Origin: Aporhodopirellula sallentina SM41
GTDB lineage: Bacteria > Planctomycetota > Planctomycetia > Pirellulales > Pirellulaceae
NCBI RefSeq assembly: GCF_000346505.1
Contig: NZ_ANOH01000047.1
Coordinates: forward strand, 1-35,350
Reading direction: 5' to 3'
DNA: 35,350 nucleotides
The position numbers were made by a program, and so were the translations under genes. The notes beneath the pieces were generated by a model that saw only the letters and a program-made list of their open reading frames with translations, ran no database searches and was not told where the DNA came from. Below, one piece after another: positions 17,021 to 25,635 of this stretch. Position 1 is the first letter of the stretch; each line of letters starts with the position of its first letter.

Positions 17021-19861
17021 ATGAACAGCAACGAAATGTTCCACTCAATCCGCCTTGCGGTGACCGGTGTCCTATTGCTTGCCGGGACGGTTTCGGTCGC
17101 CCGATCCGAGCAACCGAAGCCTGACGTTCAATTGGTCAATCTGCGCTGCGAATATCGAGAGAATCCAATCGGTATTGATGTCCTCAAACCCCGATTGAGT
17201 TGGATGGCATCGAGCGAGCAGCGTGGTGTGCGGCAAACCGCGTATCGAATTCAGGTTGCCAGTTCATCTGAACGCTTGGGATCAGGCGAAGGAGATCTTT
17301 GGGATACCGGTAAAGTGAGTTCGGAACGGTCCACCCATATCCGTTACGCGGGTGGAAAACTCGCCGCCCGTCAAACCTGTTTCTGGCGGGTTCGGGTATG
17401 GGACCAAAATGACCAACCGTGCGATTGGTCGCCTGTTGCCAAATGGGAAATCGGTTTGCCTGAAAAAAGTGATTGGCGAGGCGCACAGTGGATCCGTCTG
17501 GATACGGACCTTCGGAAATCGTCGCTTGCCGCCCGGCCTGTTCAAACGAAAAAGATGGCTGTGCCCGATTACTCCAAGACACATCCGGCGCCGCTGTTCA
17601 GGAATGAAATGCTGGTCAAGTCGGGGCTCGTCCGTGCTCGTGCCTATGTTTGCGGACTCGGATACAGCGAGCTGACCGTGAACGGAAAACCGACCGCGGG
17701 CGATGCCGTTTTGAGTCCTGGTCAAACTACCTATGACGTGCGAGCACTCTACACGACTCGCGATATTACTGGCCTGCTTCAGGAAGGGAGTAACGCGATC
17801 GGAGTCATGATGGGAAATGGTTTCTTTGGTCAGGACCAGGCTTTTCATGCCCCCAAGCTCGGCTATGGTGAACCCGCGTTGTTGGCCAAGATCGTCCTGG
17901 ACTATGCCGACGGATCAACCGAGGCGATAGGCACAAATTCAACTTGGAAATCCAGCACCGGACCTGTTGTTTATGACAACGTTTACGGCGGCGAAACCTA
18001 TGACGCGCGGTTAGAACATATCGGATGGAATCGACCTGGCTTTGATGATTCCCAGTGGCGGGATGCCGTCACGGTCACCGCTCCGACTCAGTCGGTCAAC
18101 GCACAGATGGTGCCTGAAATCCGTCGGATGGAAACCTTGCCGTGTCAGGAAATCCGCGAAGGCGAAAATGGCAAGTGGATCTTCGACATCGGCCGCAACA
18201 TCGCCGGATGGGCCAGGATCCAAATCAGCGCTCCCGCCGGTACGGTCATTTCGATGGAGTATGCCGAGGTCCTGATGCCCGACGGAAGCAGACTCGATAC
18301 TGCAACGACTGGAGGTCACGCGACTGGGCTGCAGCAAAAAGACATCTATGTCTGCAAGGGGGGTGGCATGGAAACGTGGGAGCCGCGGTTTACGTATCAC
18401 GGTTTTCGCTATGTCGAAGTGGAAGGACTGACCGAAAGGCCGGCTGACGATTTCCTCGCAGGCGTCCTCGTGCATACCGATGTGCCGCGACATGGGATGT
18501 TCGAATGCTCAGATGCTTTACTCAACCGTATCTACCAGACGTCGCTCTGGACGATCGAAGACAACATACACAGCGTCATCGAAGATTGCCCGCACCGCGA
18601 AAAATGTGCTTGGCTCGGTGACGCTCATGCCGTCGGCGAAACCGCGATCTACAACTACGATATGGCTCTGTTTTGGACCAAGTTTGTCGATGACATTGAA
18701 ACGGTCCTCGGTCGGGGTGGCGTCACGTATTGGGGGCAAAGGGCGACACCTGGGATTCCCTGCAACATTGCTGTTGGACGGCGACTCTGCCAGGAAGCTA
18801 GGCCTGACTGGGGAGCTGCGTATATTCTTCTGCCATGGTGTTTGTTCAACTACTATGGCGACACGGATGTCTTTACCCGTCACTACGATCATCTCGCTCG
18901 CTGGATCAGCTACGTCAACGGTTTGAGTGAAGAAGGCATCGTGGTTCGAGGCTACGGCGATTGGTGTCCGCCCGGCGGTAACAAGACAATGGAGTGCCCG
19001 CCGAACCTCACGTCCACAGCGTTTTTCTACGGCACAGTTCGGATCATGGAAAGGTTTGCGGAGGAGCTCGGCAAGACCGACGACGCGGAGCAATACAAAC
19101 GACTCGCCGCCAGGGTTCGTGAAGCGTTCAACCGTGAATTTTTCGATCCTGAGACCGGAGGCTACGGATCCCAGACCGCTGATTCCGTTGCTCTGCGTTT
19201 CGGTCTGGCATCGCCCGATACGGCAGGTCAGGTCGGCAACTCGCTGCGGGCCGGAGTCGTCGAGCAGCATCAAGGCCATGCCAGCGTCGGCATTCACGGC
19301 GGTCGCTCGCTGTATACGGAACTTTGCGAATCCGGATCAGAAGATGTCGCCTTCGCGGCGATCCGGAAGGAAACGTTTCCCGGATACGGCTACATGCTCA
19401 AGAAAGGGTTCACAACTTGGCCAGAGGTTCCCTTGAAATATGACGCGGGGAAACCCTTTGCCCATCATTCACTCAACCACCCAATGCAAAGTGGCTTTGC
19501 TGTTTGGTTCCACGAATGTGTAGGCGGCATCCAACCCGCGTCACCGGGGTTCAAGAAAATCAAATTGAAACCCTACGGCTACACTCAGTTGGAGTGGGCG
19601 AAGGCCCATTACGAAAGTCCCTTCGGCAAGATCACGAGTGATTGGAAAGTCGACGCAAACACCTTTCAATGGACGGTCACCATTCCACCAAACACCTCGG
19701 CCATCGTTCACGTGCCAACCGACAAACCTGAGGATGTTTTCGAGGGAATGGGGACAGCCCGAAACCGCAATGGTGTGGAAGCGATGGGGACGAAGGATGG
19801 TCGTGCGCTCTTTCAAATCGGCTCCGGTACCTACATTTTCAGTTCAAACCTCGGAACGTGA
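17021..19861 (+). CDS. Secreted GH78 alpha-L-rhamnosidase
   Basis: A protein of about 946 residues from ATG 17021, with a signal peptide (IRLAVTGVLLLAGTVSVARS). Domains follow the usual GH78 order. An FN3-like domain opens with NPIGIDVLKPRLSWMASSEQ. An N-terminal rhamnosidase domain follows (RARAYVCGLGYSELTVNGKP). A beta domain ends in FTYHGFRYVEVEGL. The (alpha/alpha)6 catalytic barrel contains EDCPHREKCAWLGDAHAVGE near residue 522, where GH78 enzymes carry catalytic acids. A C-terminal beta domain completes it. The family removes terminal alpha-L-rhamnose. Together with two sulfatases this suggests a rhamnose-rich sulfated substrate such as ulvan. The ribosome site is weak. ATG 17036, before the signal core, is an alternative start. 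Confidence 0.93.
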   Translation: MNSNEMFHSIRLAVTGVLLLAGTVSVARSEQPKPDVQLVNLRCEYRENPIGIDVLKPRLSWMASSEQRGVRQTAYRIQVASSSERLGSGEGDLWDTGKVSSERSTHIRYAGGKLAARQTCFWRVRVWDQNDQPCDWSPVAKWEIGLPEKSDWRGAQWIRLDTDLRKSSLAARPVQTKKMAVPDYSKTHPAPLFRNEMLVKSGLVRARAYVCGLGYSELTVNGKPTAGDAVLSPGQTTYDVRALYTTRDITGLLQEGSNAIGVMMGNGFFGQDQAFHAPKLGYGEPALLAKIVLDYADGSTEAIGTNSTWKSSTGPVVYDNVYGGETYDARLEHIGWNRPGFDDSQWRDAVTVTAPTQSVNAQMVPEIRRMETLPCQEIREGENGKWIFDIGRNIAGWARIQISAPAGTVISMEYAEVLMPDGSRLDTATTGGHATGLQQKDIYVCKGGGMETWEPRFTYHGFRYVEVEGLTERPADDFLAGVLVHTDVPRHGMFECSDALLNRIYQTSLWTIEDNIHSVIEDCPHREKCAWLGDAHAVGETAIYNYDMALFWTKFVDDIETVLGRGGVTYWGQRATPGIPCNIAVGRRLCQEARPDWGAAYILLPWCLFNYYGDTDVFTRHYDHLARWISYVNGLSEEGIVVRGYGDWCPPGGNKTMECPPNLTSTAFFYGTVRIMERFAEELGKTDDAEQYKRLAARVREAFNREFFDPETGGYGSQTADSVALRFGLASPDTAGQVGNSLRAGVVEQHQGHASVGIHGGRSLYTELCESGSEDVAFAAIRKETFPGYGYMLKKGFTTWPEVPLKYDAGKPFAHHSLNHPMQSGFAVWFHECVGGIQPASPGFKKIKLKPYGYTQLEWAKAHYESPFGKITSDWKVDANTFQWTVTIPPNTSAIVHVPTDKPEDVFEGMGTARNRNGVEAMGTKDGRALFQIGSGTYIFSSNLGT

Positions 19862-20338
19862 TCTCTGTTTTCCTGGTGAAGCAGATCGGGCGCCAGCGCA
19901 GGAATCACGTGTGCCGGCTAGAAAACGCAGATCGCCGAAAAATCGTGAATCGGCATCGTGGCACCGTTATTTGCGTTGTGGCTGATTGTCGAGGTGACGC
20001 TGATACCTGCGATCTGAGGCGTCTCGGGTGTGAACGCCAGGCCGCGAGAGGACACCGGTTTCGACTCACCGTGAGAACTGTTATCCTCGAAAAGGCAAAG
20101 TAGATTCGGGTTCGCTGGCGAGTAGGCTTTCGCTGAGCGTGGGCTTTGCGTGGGAATATTGTCGCTCGAGGCGGAATCGCTGTCGCGATTTGTTTCTGCG
20201 AACGGGACACGTTTCGTTTCAAATTGCTCGTCATTTTTGACTAGTCGCATTTTTACCTAGTTACTGGGAGACCACAATTTTTCTCGCTGGCCGAATAAGA
20301 CGCACAGGCTCCTGCGAGTAAAATTCGATATCGTTCGG
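19862..20338. other. Intergenic region upstream of the ureido-type operon
   Basis: A 477-base spacer, the likely promoter region for the downstream seven-gene operon. A TTGACT at 20237-20242 is followed 17 bases later by GTTACT (20260-20265). This is a tentative sigma-70-like pair with a poor -10 element. Short open frames in both directions lack coding features, and no palindromic operator stands out. Confidence 0.35.
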
Positions 20339-20929
20339 ATGCGTATGCTTATCCTTCGTCTAACGATGGTGCTTCTTTGTCAGGCAGTGGTTTTCAGAAG
20401 CCACCATGCGTCTGGTGCCGCTCAAAATCCGTCGGGAGATTTGATTTCAACGGAGGAAACAATGAGCCCTGAAAATTCTCTTGATTCGGCAGGTTCTGCA
20501 CCGCCGAGTAGCTCCGTTCCCGGCCCAGCGGTCGCCGAGATCGTGTTGGCCCAGTCCCGTTTCGAAAACGTCCGCGAAGGCTATCAGGCATTGCAGTGGA
20601 ACGAGATCGAGGGGGCATCGCGTTATCAGGTCCTCGATGCGGATGGGTATTCGTACTACGACGGCACATTGACGGAAGCCTTCATCTCCGGGTTGCCTGA
20701 TGGGGAACACACATTCGAAATTCAGGCGTTTTCGGCTGACAATGTATTGGTCGGTGTGACCGATCAACCCGCCGTGATTGAAGTTCACCATTGGCCGATG
20801 TCGCAGGCGTGGGCTTCGTTTGCAGTCGGATTGGTTGTCTTTCTCGCGATGATTGGATTGATCATTGTGGGCGCCACACGTTCATCGACTCCATCACAAG
20901 ATGCCAGCGGATCGGGGGCGGACTCGTGA
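20339..20929 (+). CDS. Single-pass membrane protein with FN3-like domain, upstream of symporter
   Basis: A 196-residue protein. The N-terminus from ATG 20339 is a possible signal peptide (LRLTMVLLCQAVVFRSHHAS). A Ser/Pro-rich linker follows. Residues about 75-150 look like a fibronectin III-like beta sandwich (ALQWNEIEGASRYQVLDADG, then ISGLPDGEHTFEIQAF). A C-terminal membrane helix (WASFAVGLVVFLAMIGLIIV) is followed by a short polar tail. If the signal is real, the FN3 domain lies outside the cytoplasm. A second in-frame ATG at 20462 has a much better ribosome site (GGAGG, 20452-20456) but would delete the signal. The stop overlaps the GTG of the symporter gene (GTGA), so the two are probably translated together. 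It could be an accessory or sensor subunit of the transporter. Confidence 0.7.
   Translation: MRMLILRLTMVLLCQAVVFRSHHASGAAQNPSGDLISTEETMSPENSLDSAGSAPPSSSVPGPAVAEIVLAQSRFENVREGYQALQWNEIEGASRYQVLDADGYSYYDGTLTEAFISGLPDGEHTFEIQAFSADNVLVGVTDQPAVIEVHHWPMSQAWASFAVGLVVFLAMIGLIIVGATRSSTPSQDASGSGADS
20452..20464 (+). promoter_or_regulatory. Strong internal ribosome site and alternative ATG in the FN3-protein gene
   Basis: GGAGG at 20452-20456 is five bases before an in-frame ATG at 20462. It is a far better match than anything before the ATG at 20339. It would give a shorter protein without the signal peptide, starting at the Ser/Pro-rich linker. Either the annotated start is wrong or two forms are made. 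Confidence 0.4.
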
Positions 20930-22407
20930 TCACGAATTTGGATTGTCCGGCGGTTGTGGCAACTGCGGTGTTGTCGCCCATGGCCGGCTATGTGATGCTC
21001 GCGTGTTTCAGCGTTCTGTGGGTTTCGCTCGGGATATGGTGGGGCCGACGGGCGACTTCCTATGACGGATTTGCCGTCGCGGGACGCAACGTCGGGTTGG
21101 CGCTCGGGACGGCGACCGCAGTCGCCACATGGATTACCTCCAACACGACCATGTTGGCGCCGCAGTTTGCGTTGCAGTTGGGCGTTTGGGGAGCGGTTGC
21201 CTACTCGACGGCGAGTTTTGGTTTGTTCGCGTTTGCTCCCATGAGCGGTCGCATTCGCCAACTCATGCCCAAAGGCTACACGGCGGTCGAGTTTGTTCGT
21301 CGTCGTTACGGCAGTATGGGCTCGATACCATTTCTGCTGATTTCAATTTTCTATGCGATCACATGGTTGATCTCGATGTCGATGGCGGGTGGGAAACTGC
21401 TCGAAGTTCTGTCCGGGATTCCGTATCCGGTCGGAATGACCGTGGTTGTGGTGGTATGTGTGACGTACACGCTATTCGGCGGGATGTACGCGGTGATCGG
21501 GACGGACTTCATCCAAAGCCTGATCATCCTGATCGGGTTGGTTGTCGTTGCGATCGCGGTATTGATGCAAATCGATATCGCCGATGTGCATTCGAAATTG
21601 GAAACGAACCGCCCGATGCTGTTGTCGGTGTTCTTTCCCGCGGCATTGATGGCGTTGTTTAACAATATGTTGTTTGGGTTCGGTGAAATCTTTCACAGCA
21701 ACGTGTGGTGGAGCCGTGCGTTCGCGATGCGAGAAGGCGTCGGGCCGAAGGCATACGCCCTCGGCGGTGTGCTCTGGCTGCCGGTTCCGATTGTGGCTGG
21801 ATTCTTGGGACTGGCCGCCCCGGCGCTGGGGATTGGGATCAGCCATCCGGACACGGTTGGGCCTTTGGTGGCGGCGACGTTGCTGGGGACCGGTGGTGCG
21901 TTGTTGGTCTTTGTCGTGGTGTTTTGTTCTCTCGCGTCGAGCATCGACAGCCTCCTGGCCGCGACCGCGGATTTGATCGTTAACGACATGGTCGAGCCGA
22001 TCGCGAAAGCCAAGCGTGCAGGCATCAAACCGGACGGTCACGCGATGTCGGATTCCGCGAAACGTCGTGCATCGAGTTTTGCAATCATCTTCCTGGGTGT
22101 GCTCTCCTGGGCGGTCGCCCTTCCTAACGTGGGCACGTTGGCGACGGTGCTGTTTTTCGCCGGGCCGATGGTGGGCAGTTGTATTTGGCCGATCGTGGGC
22201 GGACTGTATTTCCGTCGTCCGAGCCCGTTGGCGGCCGGTGCGGCGATGACGATCGGAACGGCTACGGGTCTGTGGGCTTACTTCGCGATCGGTTGGTTTG
22301 TTGCCTCACTCGTTGGTGCCGCGGTGTCGGGCGTGGTTTTTGCTCTGGCGACTTGGCTTGCGCCGGCCCAGTTCGACTTTTCGACTCTTGCTGACGAGGC
22401 GGCGTGA
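20926..22407 (+). CDS. Sodium/solute symporter (SSS family)
   Basis: A 493-residue, about 13-helix transporter from GTG 20926, whose GTGA overlaps the stop of the FN3-like gene. The open frame extends upstream to 20791, but that stretch overlaps the previous gene. Features of SSS proteins are visible: GRRATSYDGFAVAGRNVGLA after the first helix, TAVATWITSNTTMLAPQFAL with helix-breaking residues, YTAVEFVRRRYGS, and LASSIDSLLAATADLIVNDM near the Na+-binding helix equivalent to TM8. Substrates of the family include amino acids, nucleobases, urea, sugars and organic acids, and the substrate cannot be read here. The genes that follow act on amino and N-carbamoyl groups, so a nitrogenous solute is likely by inference. 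Confidence 0.9.
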   Translation: MITNLDCPAVVATAVLSPMAGYVMLACFSVLWVSLGIWWGRRATSYDGFAVAGRNVGLALGTATAVATWITSNTTMLAPQFALQLGVWGAVAYSTASFGLFAFAPMSGRIRQLMPKGYTAVEFVRRRYGSMGSIPFLLISIFYAITWLISMSMAGGKLLEVLSGIPYPVGMTVVVVVCVTYTLFGGMYAVIGTDFIQSLIILIGLVVVAIAVLMQIDIADVHSKLETNRPMLLSVFFPAALMALFNNMLFGFGEIFHSNVWWSRAFAMREGVGPKAYALGGVLWLPVPIVAGFLGLAAPALGIGISHPDTVGPLVAATLLGTGGALLVFVVVFCSLASSIDSLLAATADLIVNDMVEPIAKAKRAGIKPDGHAMSDSAKRRASSFAIIFLGVLSWAVALPNVGTLATVLFFAGPMVGSCIWPIVGGLYFRRPSPLAAGAAMTIGTATGLWAYFAIGWFVASLVGAAVSGVVFALATWLAPAQFDFSTLADEAA

Positions 22408-22532
22408 GCAACATGTTTCCACTTTGGTTTCTTCAAGTTCTGGTGATTGGTGCGTTGGCGTTAACCTGCGTCGGCGTGGCGGCTCTGATCACGTTCCTTA
22501 TTATCGACTCTCGAGACCGACAAATCTGGTGA
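22404..22532 (+). CDS. 42-residue single-pass membrane microprotein between symporter and carbamoyltransferase
   Basis: A short frame from GTG 22404, overlapping the symporter stop as GTGA, to TGA 22530-22532, which overlaps the GTG of the next gene, again as GTGA. The product is one hydrophobic helix of about 25 residues (LQVLVIGALALTCVGVAALI) with a short N-terminus (SNMFPLWF) and a charged C-terminal tail (IDSRDRQIW). An ATG at 22413 is an alternative start. Several SSS transporters depend on small membrane partners encoded next to them, for example the DUF485, DUF997 and DUF3311 proteins beside ActP-, PanF- and MctP-type permeases. This protein is shorter and I do not recognise it as any of those. 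A symporter small subunit is the best guess. The exact overlaps on both sides argue strongly that it is a real gene. Confidence 0.7.
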   Translation: MSNMFPLWFLQVLVIGALALTCVGVAALITFLIIDSRDRQIW

Positions 22533-23629
22533 GTAGTACCGAAATGAATATGTTCAATCACGCCTCGTCACCGCTGACGAACGCCGCGAGTAATTCGAAG
22601 GGACAACGCCTGTCCCCTTTGCGACTGCTCGATCACTACGATCACCAGATCGATTGTGAGGCGTTGAAGGGGTTGGCGGGCCAGTCGATCCTGAACCCAC
22701 GTCAATTCAACCGCCGCCAAGTCATCGCTCTTGCACAGTTGGCGGCGTTGCTGGAAACGCGTAACGTCGAGATGGAAAAACCTCTCGATGGAAAAATCGC
22801 GATCACCGCATTCTTTGAAGCCAGTACCCGAACTCGGTTGTCGTTTGAGAGCGCGGTGTTGCGTCTCGACGGGAAAGTCCTTTCGGTGCCGGACGGGCAA
22901 GTGACGGGCATCGCAAAAGGCGAATCGCTCGCTGACATCGGTGAAATGTTCAATACCTACGGTGACGTCGTGATCATGCGGCATCCCGATACCGATTGTC
23001 TCGACGAGATCAGCAAAAACCTGCAGCGTCCGTTGATCAACGCGGGCAACGGTTCGGGGCACCACCCGACGCAGGCCTTGATCGATTGGTACGCTTTGTT
23101 GAAGTGGCGGCCGGAACTGTGTGACCCGAATTGTCCGGAGTCCAAACGTGTTCACCTCGGAATCATCGGGACACCGGGATCGATGCGTGCGGTGAAAAGC
23201 TTCGTGCGGCTCGCGCTGATGTTTGCCGGCGCGGTGAAGAAAATCACGCTGATTTCGGAATTGGCCGATCCGGTTGGGTTGGACCTAACCGAGCCGATCG
23301 AGGAGTCGCCGATCGAGATTGAGATCATCAACGATGTTCAGGAGGTCCTGCCGGAACTCGATGTGGTGTACGTCAACTCGATCGCGTTTTTGGGTGACAG
23401 CTATCGCAAACTCGACGCCCGTTACAAGTTGGACGAAACGAGTAACCTCAAATCCGACGCGGTGATTTTGCACCCGCTGGCGCGAAATGATGAGTTGAGC
23501 GAAAGTCTCGATCAAACGGCACACAATTTGTACTTTGCCCAGGCGGCGGGAGCGGTCTTCGTCCGGCAAGCGTTGCTCACCGCCGTTCTCGACAGGCTCG
23601 ACCGTATCTCGGGGATCAACGACGTTTGA
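22529..23629 (+). CDS. Aspartate carbamoyltransferase-like enzyme with altered second-substrate site
   Basis: 366 residues from GTG 22529 (GTGA overlap with the microprotein gene), or 361 from ATG 22544. The carbamoyl-phosphate half resembles PyrB: STRTR at 99-103, Lys130 in AKGESL, Arg151 in MRHP, His179 and Gln182 in HHPTQAL. The C-terminal end also matches (NLYFAQAAGAVFVRQALL, compared with PyrB YFQQAGNGIFARQALL). The loop that in E. coli PyrB carries Arg229-x-Gln231 for aspartate is YVNSIAFLGDS here, with neither residue, and the HPLPR loop is HPLAR (315-319). The enzyme probably transfers a carbamoyl group to an amine other than aspartate. An N-terminal extension of about 45 residues is unusual. 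It is placed among genes for amidotransferase and N-carbamoyl hydrolases rather than pyrimidine genes, so the symbol pyrB is not used. Confidence 0.85.
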   Translation: MSSTEMNMFNHASSPLTNAASNSKGQRLSPLRLLDHYDHQIDCEALKGLAGQSILNPRQFNRRQVIALAQLAALLETRNVEMEKPLDGKIAITAFFEASTRTRLSFESAVLRLDGKVLSVPDGQVTGIAKGESLADIGEMFNTYGDVVIMRHPDTDCLDEISKNLQRPLINAGNGSGHHPTQALIDWYALLKWRPELCDPNCPESKRVHLGIIGTPGSMRAVKSFVRLALMFAGAVKKITLISELADPVGLDLTEPIEESPIEIEIINDVQEVLPELDVVYVNSIAFLGDSYRKLDARYKLDETSNLKSDAVILHPLARNDELSESLDQTAHNLYFAQAAGAVFVRQALLTAVLDRLDRISGINDV

Positions 23630-23713
23630 CTTTCGTCGTTTCCGTCTCGCACGTTTCGTCGCTGAACGAACTCCGAGTTCCATCTCTCTCAACTCACAAA
23701 ATTTGTTTTTGTT

Positions 23714-25633
23714 ATGTGTGGTATCACCGGTTTTTGGAACCCGTCGCGCACCAACGAACGGGATCTGCGGTTCGCTCTCGACCCGATGTTGGACGTCCTC
23801 GATCACCGGGGGCCTGATGAACGAGGCAGCCGATTCTTTCGTGAACTTGGCGTCGCCTTGGGGCACACCCGGTTATCGATCATCGGTCTGGATTGTGGAC
23901 ACCAGCCGATTGAGACCGATGATGGCGACTATGCGGTCACGGTGAACGGTGAGCTGTACGGATATAAAAAGATCCGCACGGAACTCGCGTGTCAGAGATA
24001 CACCTGCAACGGCAAGAGCGACAGTGCGGTCACGTTGCCGTTGTATCTCAAACATGGTCTTGCGTTTGTCGAGAAGCTGCGTGGTGAGTTTGCAGTCGTC
24101 TTGTTCGATCAACGTGAACAACGCCTGATCCTGATCCGCGATCGTTTCGGGGTGAAGCCGCTTTACTATCACGTCGGCGACTCCGGTTTGGTGTGGGGGT
24201 CGGAGGTCAAATCGATCCTCAAGCACCCAGACGTCACTCCGCGGCTGTGTCCGAAAGCGGCCGTGCACCAGATGATGCAGGTCATGGTCCCTGGCTCGAC
24301 GTCATTCGAAGGCGTCGAGGCACTCAAGCCCGGGCACATGCTGATCGCGAACCTGCGTGGCGATCGGCTCGAGGTGGAAACCAAACGTTGGTGGGATTTC
24401 GAATTCCCGGATTCGCACGAAGAGGGCGTCGACCCGACCGAGTATGTCCAAGGGGTTCAGGAACGATTGATCGATGCGGTGGCCACACGGTTGGAGGCTG
24501 ACGTGCCGGTGGGTTGCTACTTGTCCGGCGGTATCGACAGTTGTTCGATTCTCGGTCTGGCGACGAACCTGCAGCAGTCGCCGATCAAGGCGTTCACGAT
24601 CGCGTTCGATAGCGACGAATACGACGAGTCGAACATTGCTCGCCGAATGGCCGAGAGCACCGGTGCGGAGCAGGAGTTGCTGCGGTTGACCGAGAAAGAA
24701 CTCTACGGTCCCGCGTTCGAGCGAGCGACATGGCACGCCGAGCGGACTTTCTACAACACGCTCGCCGTTGCCAAATGGCACATGAGTCGCCGAGTCCGGG
24801 CGTGCAACTACAAAGCCGTCATCACCGGTGAAGGATCCGACGAGTTGTTCGGCGGATACCCGTTCTTTCAACGGGATTGGTTGGGACGCGACAGCGAAGG
24901 AGGGATCTTTGCCGGTGCGATCCTGGCCGAGGAAGATCAAACTCATAACGCATGGCAGGACCTCTGTGGTTTCACGCCGTCCTGGATTCAACCGTGGATG
25001 ATGGTTCTCGAACGAGTCAAACCGTTGTTCAGCTCGTCGGTGCAGGACCTCCTGGCTGACTACGATCCGGTCGCGGAGGTCGCCGGTGCGATCGATCCGA
25101 ACATGGTCCGCGGACGCCATCGTCTGGACATCTCGCAGTACACGTGGAGCAAGACGATGCTCGAGGGGCAGATCCTCACGTGGGGTGGCGATCGAATGGA
25201 CATGGCCAACTCGATGGAAGCCCGACCGGCGTTCCTGGATCACCACGTTGCCGAGTACGCGACCACGATCCCGCCGGACGTCCGTATCCGCGACGGTGTG
25301 GAAAAATGGGTGTTGCGAGAAGCGATGGTGAACGTGCTGCCGCGTGAACTCTACGAACGTAAAAAGTTTGCTTTCATGGCACCTCCGGCGCACACCGATC
25401 CGGTGAAAAAGGCGGCGGTGCAGGAAATGATCAACCACTGGTTGACCCCCGAACGTGTTGCCGCAGTCGGCTTATTCGACTACGGTCGGCTCTCCCAATT
25501 CCTGACCGATTCGTGGAACGAAACCGATGGCACGCTTGCACGTCGCAACGACATCGTGATGAACCACGCGCTGCAACTGCATATGCTGCACGGTCAATAT
25601 GTCGAAGGACTTCCGCTGCCGGCGGTTGACTGA
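23714..25633 (+). CDS. AsnB-type glutamine-dependent amidotransferase (asparagine synthetase family)
   Basis: A 639-residue protein. The start is fixed by MCGITGF, in which Cys2 becomes the N-terminal nucleophile of the class II glutaminase. The glutaminase domain (about 1-190) shows DHRGPDERG, GHTRLSIIGL, TVNGELYGY and RDRFGVKPLYY. The synthetase domain has the ATP pyrophosphatase loop GCYLSGGIDSCSILG and TGEGSDELFGGYPFF. Members make asparagine, or amidate other carboxylates in pathways for lactams and for N-acetylglutaminylglutamine amide. Both half-sites look intact. The gene lies 84 bases after the carbamoyltransferase gene and 2 bases before an M20 hydrolase gene. It may therefore amidate a dedicated intermediate rather than make bulk asparagine. 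No ribosome site is evident. Confidence 0.9.
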   Translation: MCGITGFWNPSRTNERDLRFALDPMLDVLDHRGPDERGSRFFRELGVALGHTRLSIIGLDCGHQPIETDDGDYAVTVNGELYGYKKIRTELACQRYTCNGKSDSAVTLPLYLKHGLAFVEKLRGEFAVVLFDQREQRLILIRDRFGVKPLYYHVGDSGLVWGSEVKSILKHPDVTPRLCPKAAVHQMMQVMVPGSTSFEGVEALKPGHMLIANLRGDRLEVETKRWWDFEFPDSHEEGVDPTEYVQGVQERLIDAVATRLEADVPVGCYLSGGIDSCSILGLATNLQQSPIKAFTIAFDSDEYDESNIARRMAESTGAEQELLRLTEKELYGPAFERATWHAERTFYNTLAVAKWHMSRRVRACNYKAVITGEGSDELFGGYPFFQRDWLGRDSEGGIFAGAILAEEDQTHNAWQDLCGFTPSWIQPWMMVLERVKPLFSSSVQDLLADYDPVAEVAGAIDPNMVRGRHRLDISQYTWSKTMLEGQILTWGGDRMDMANSMEARPAFLDHHVAEYATTIPPDVRIRDGVEKWVLREAMVNVLPRELYERKKFAFMAPPAHTDPVKKAAVQEMINHWLTPERVAAVGLFDYGRLSQFLTDSWNETDGTLARRNDIVMNHALQLHMLHGQYVEGLPLPAVD

Positions 25634-25635
25634 TC

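Noticed and set aside
11076-20456. An 18-base match, GATTTGATTTCAACGGAG, in the FecR gene and before the internal ATG of the FN3 gene
   Set aside because: It lies inside coding sequence in both places with unrelated flanks. A chance match of this length is not excluded in a window of this size.
22298-22528. Upstream extension of the carbamoyltransferase frame
   Set aside because: It overlaps the symporter end and the microprotein in another frame. The GTG at 22529 with a GTGA overlap is a better start.
24302-25438. Long minus-strand open frame (378 codons) inside the AsnB-type gene
   Set aside because: It is the antisense of a well-conserved amidotransferase gene and shows no family motif. 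Long antisense frames are expected at this GC content.
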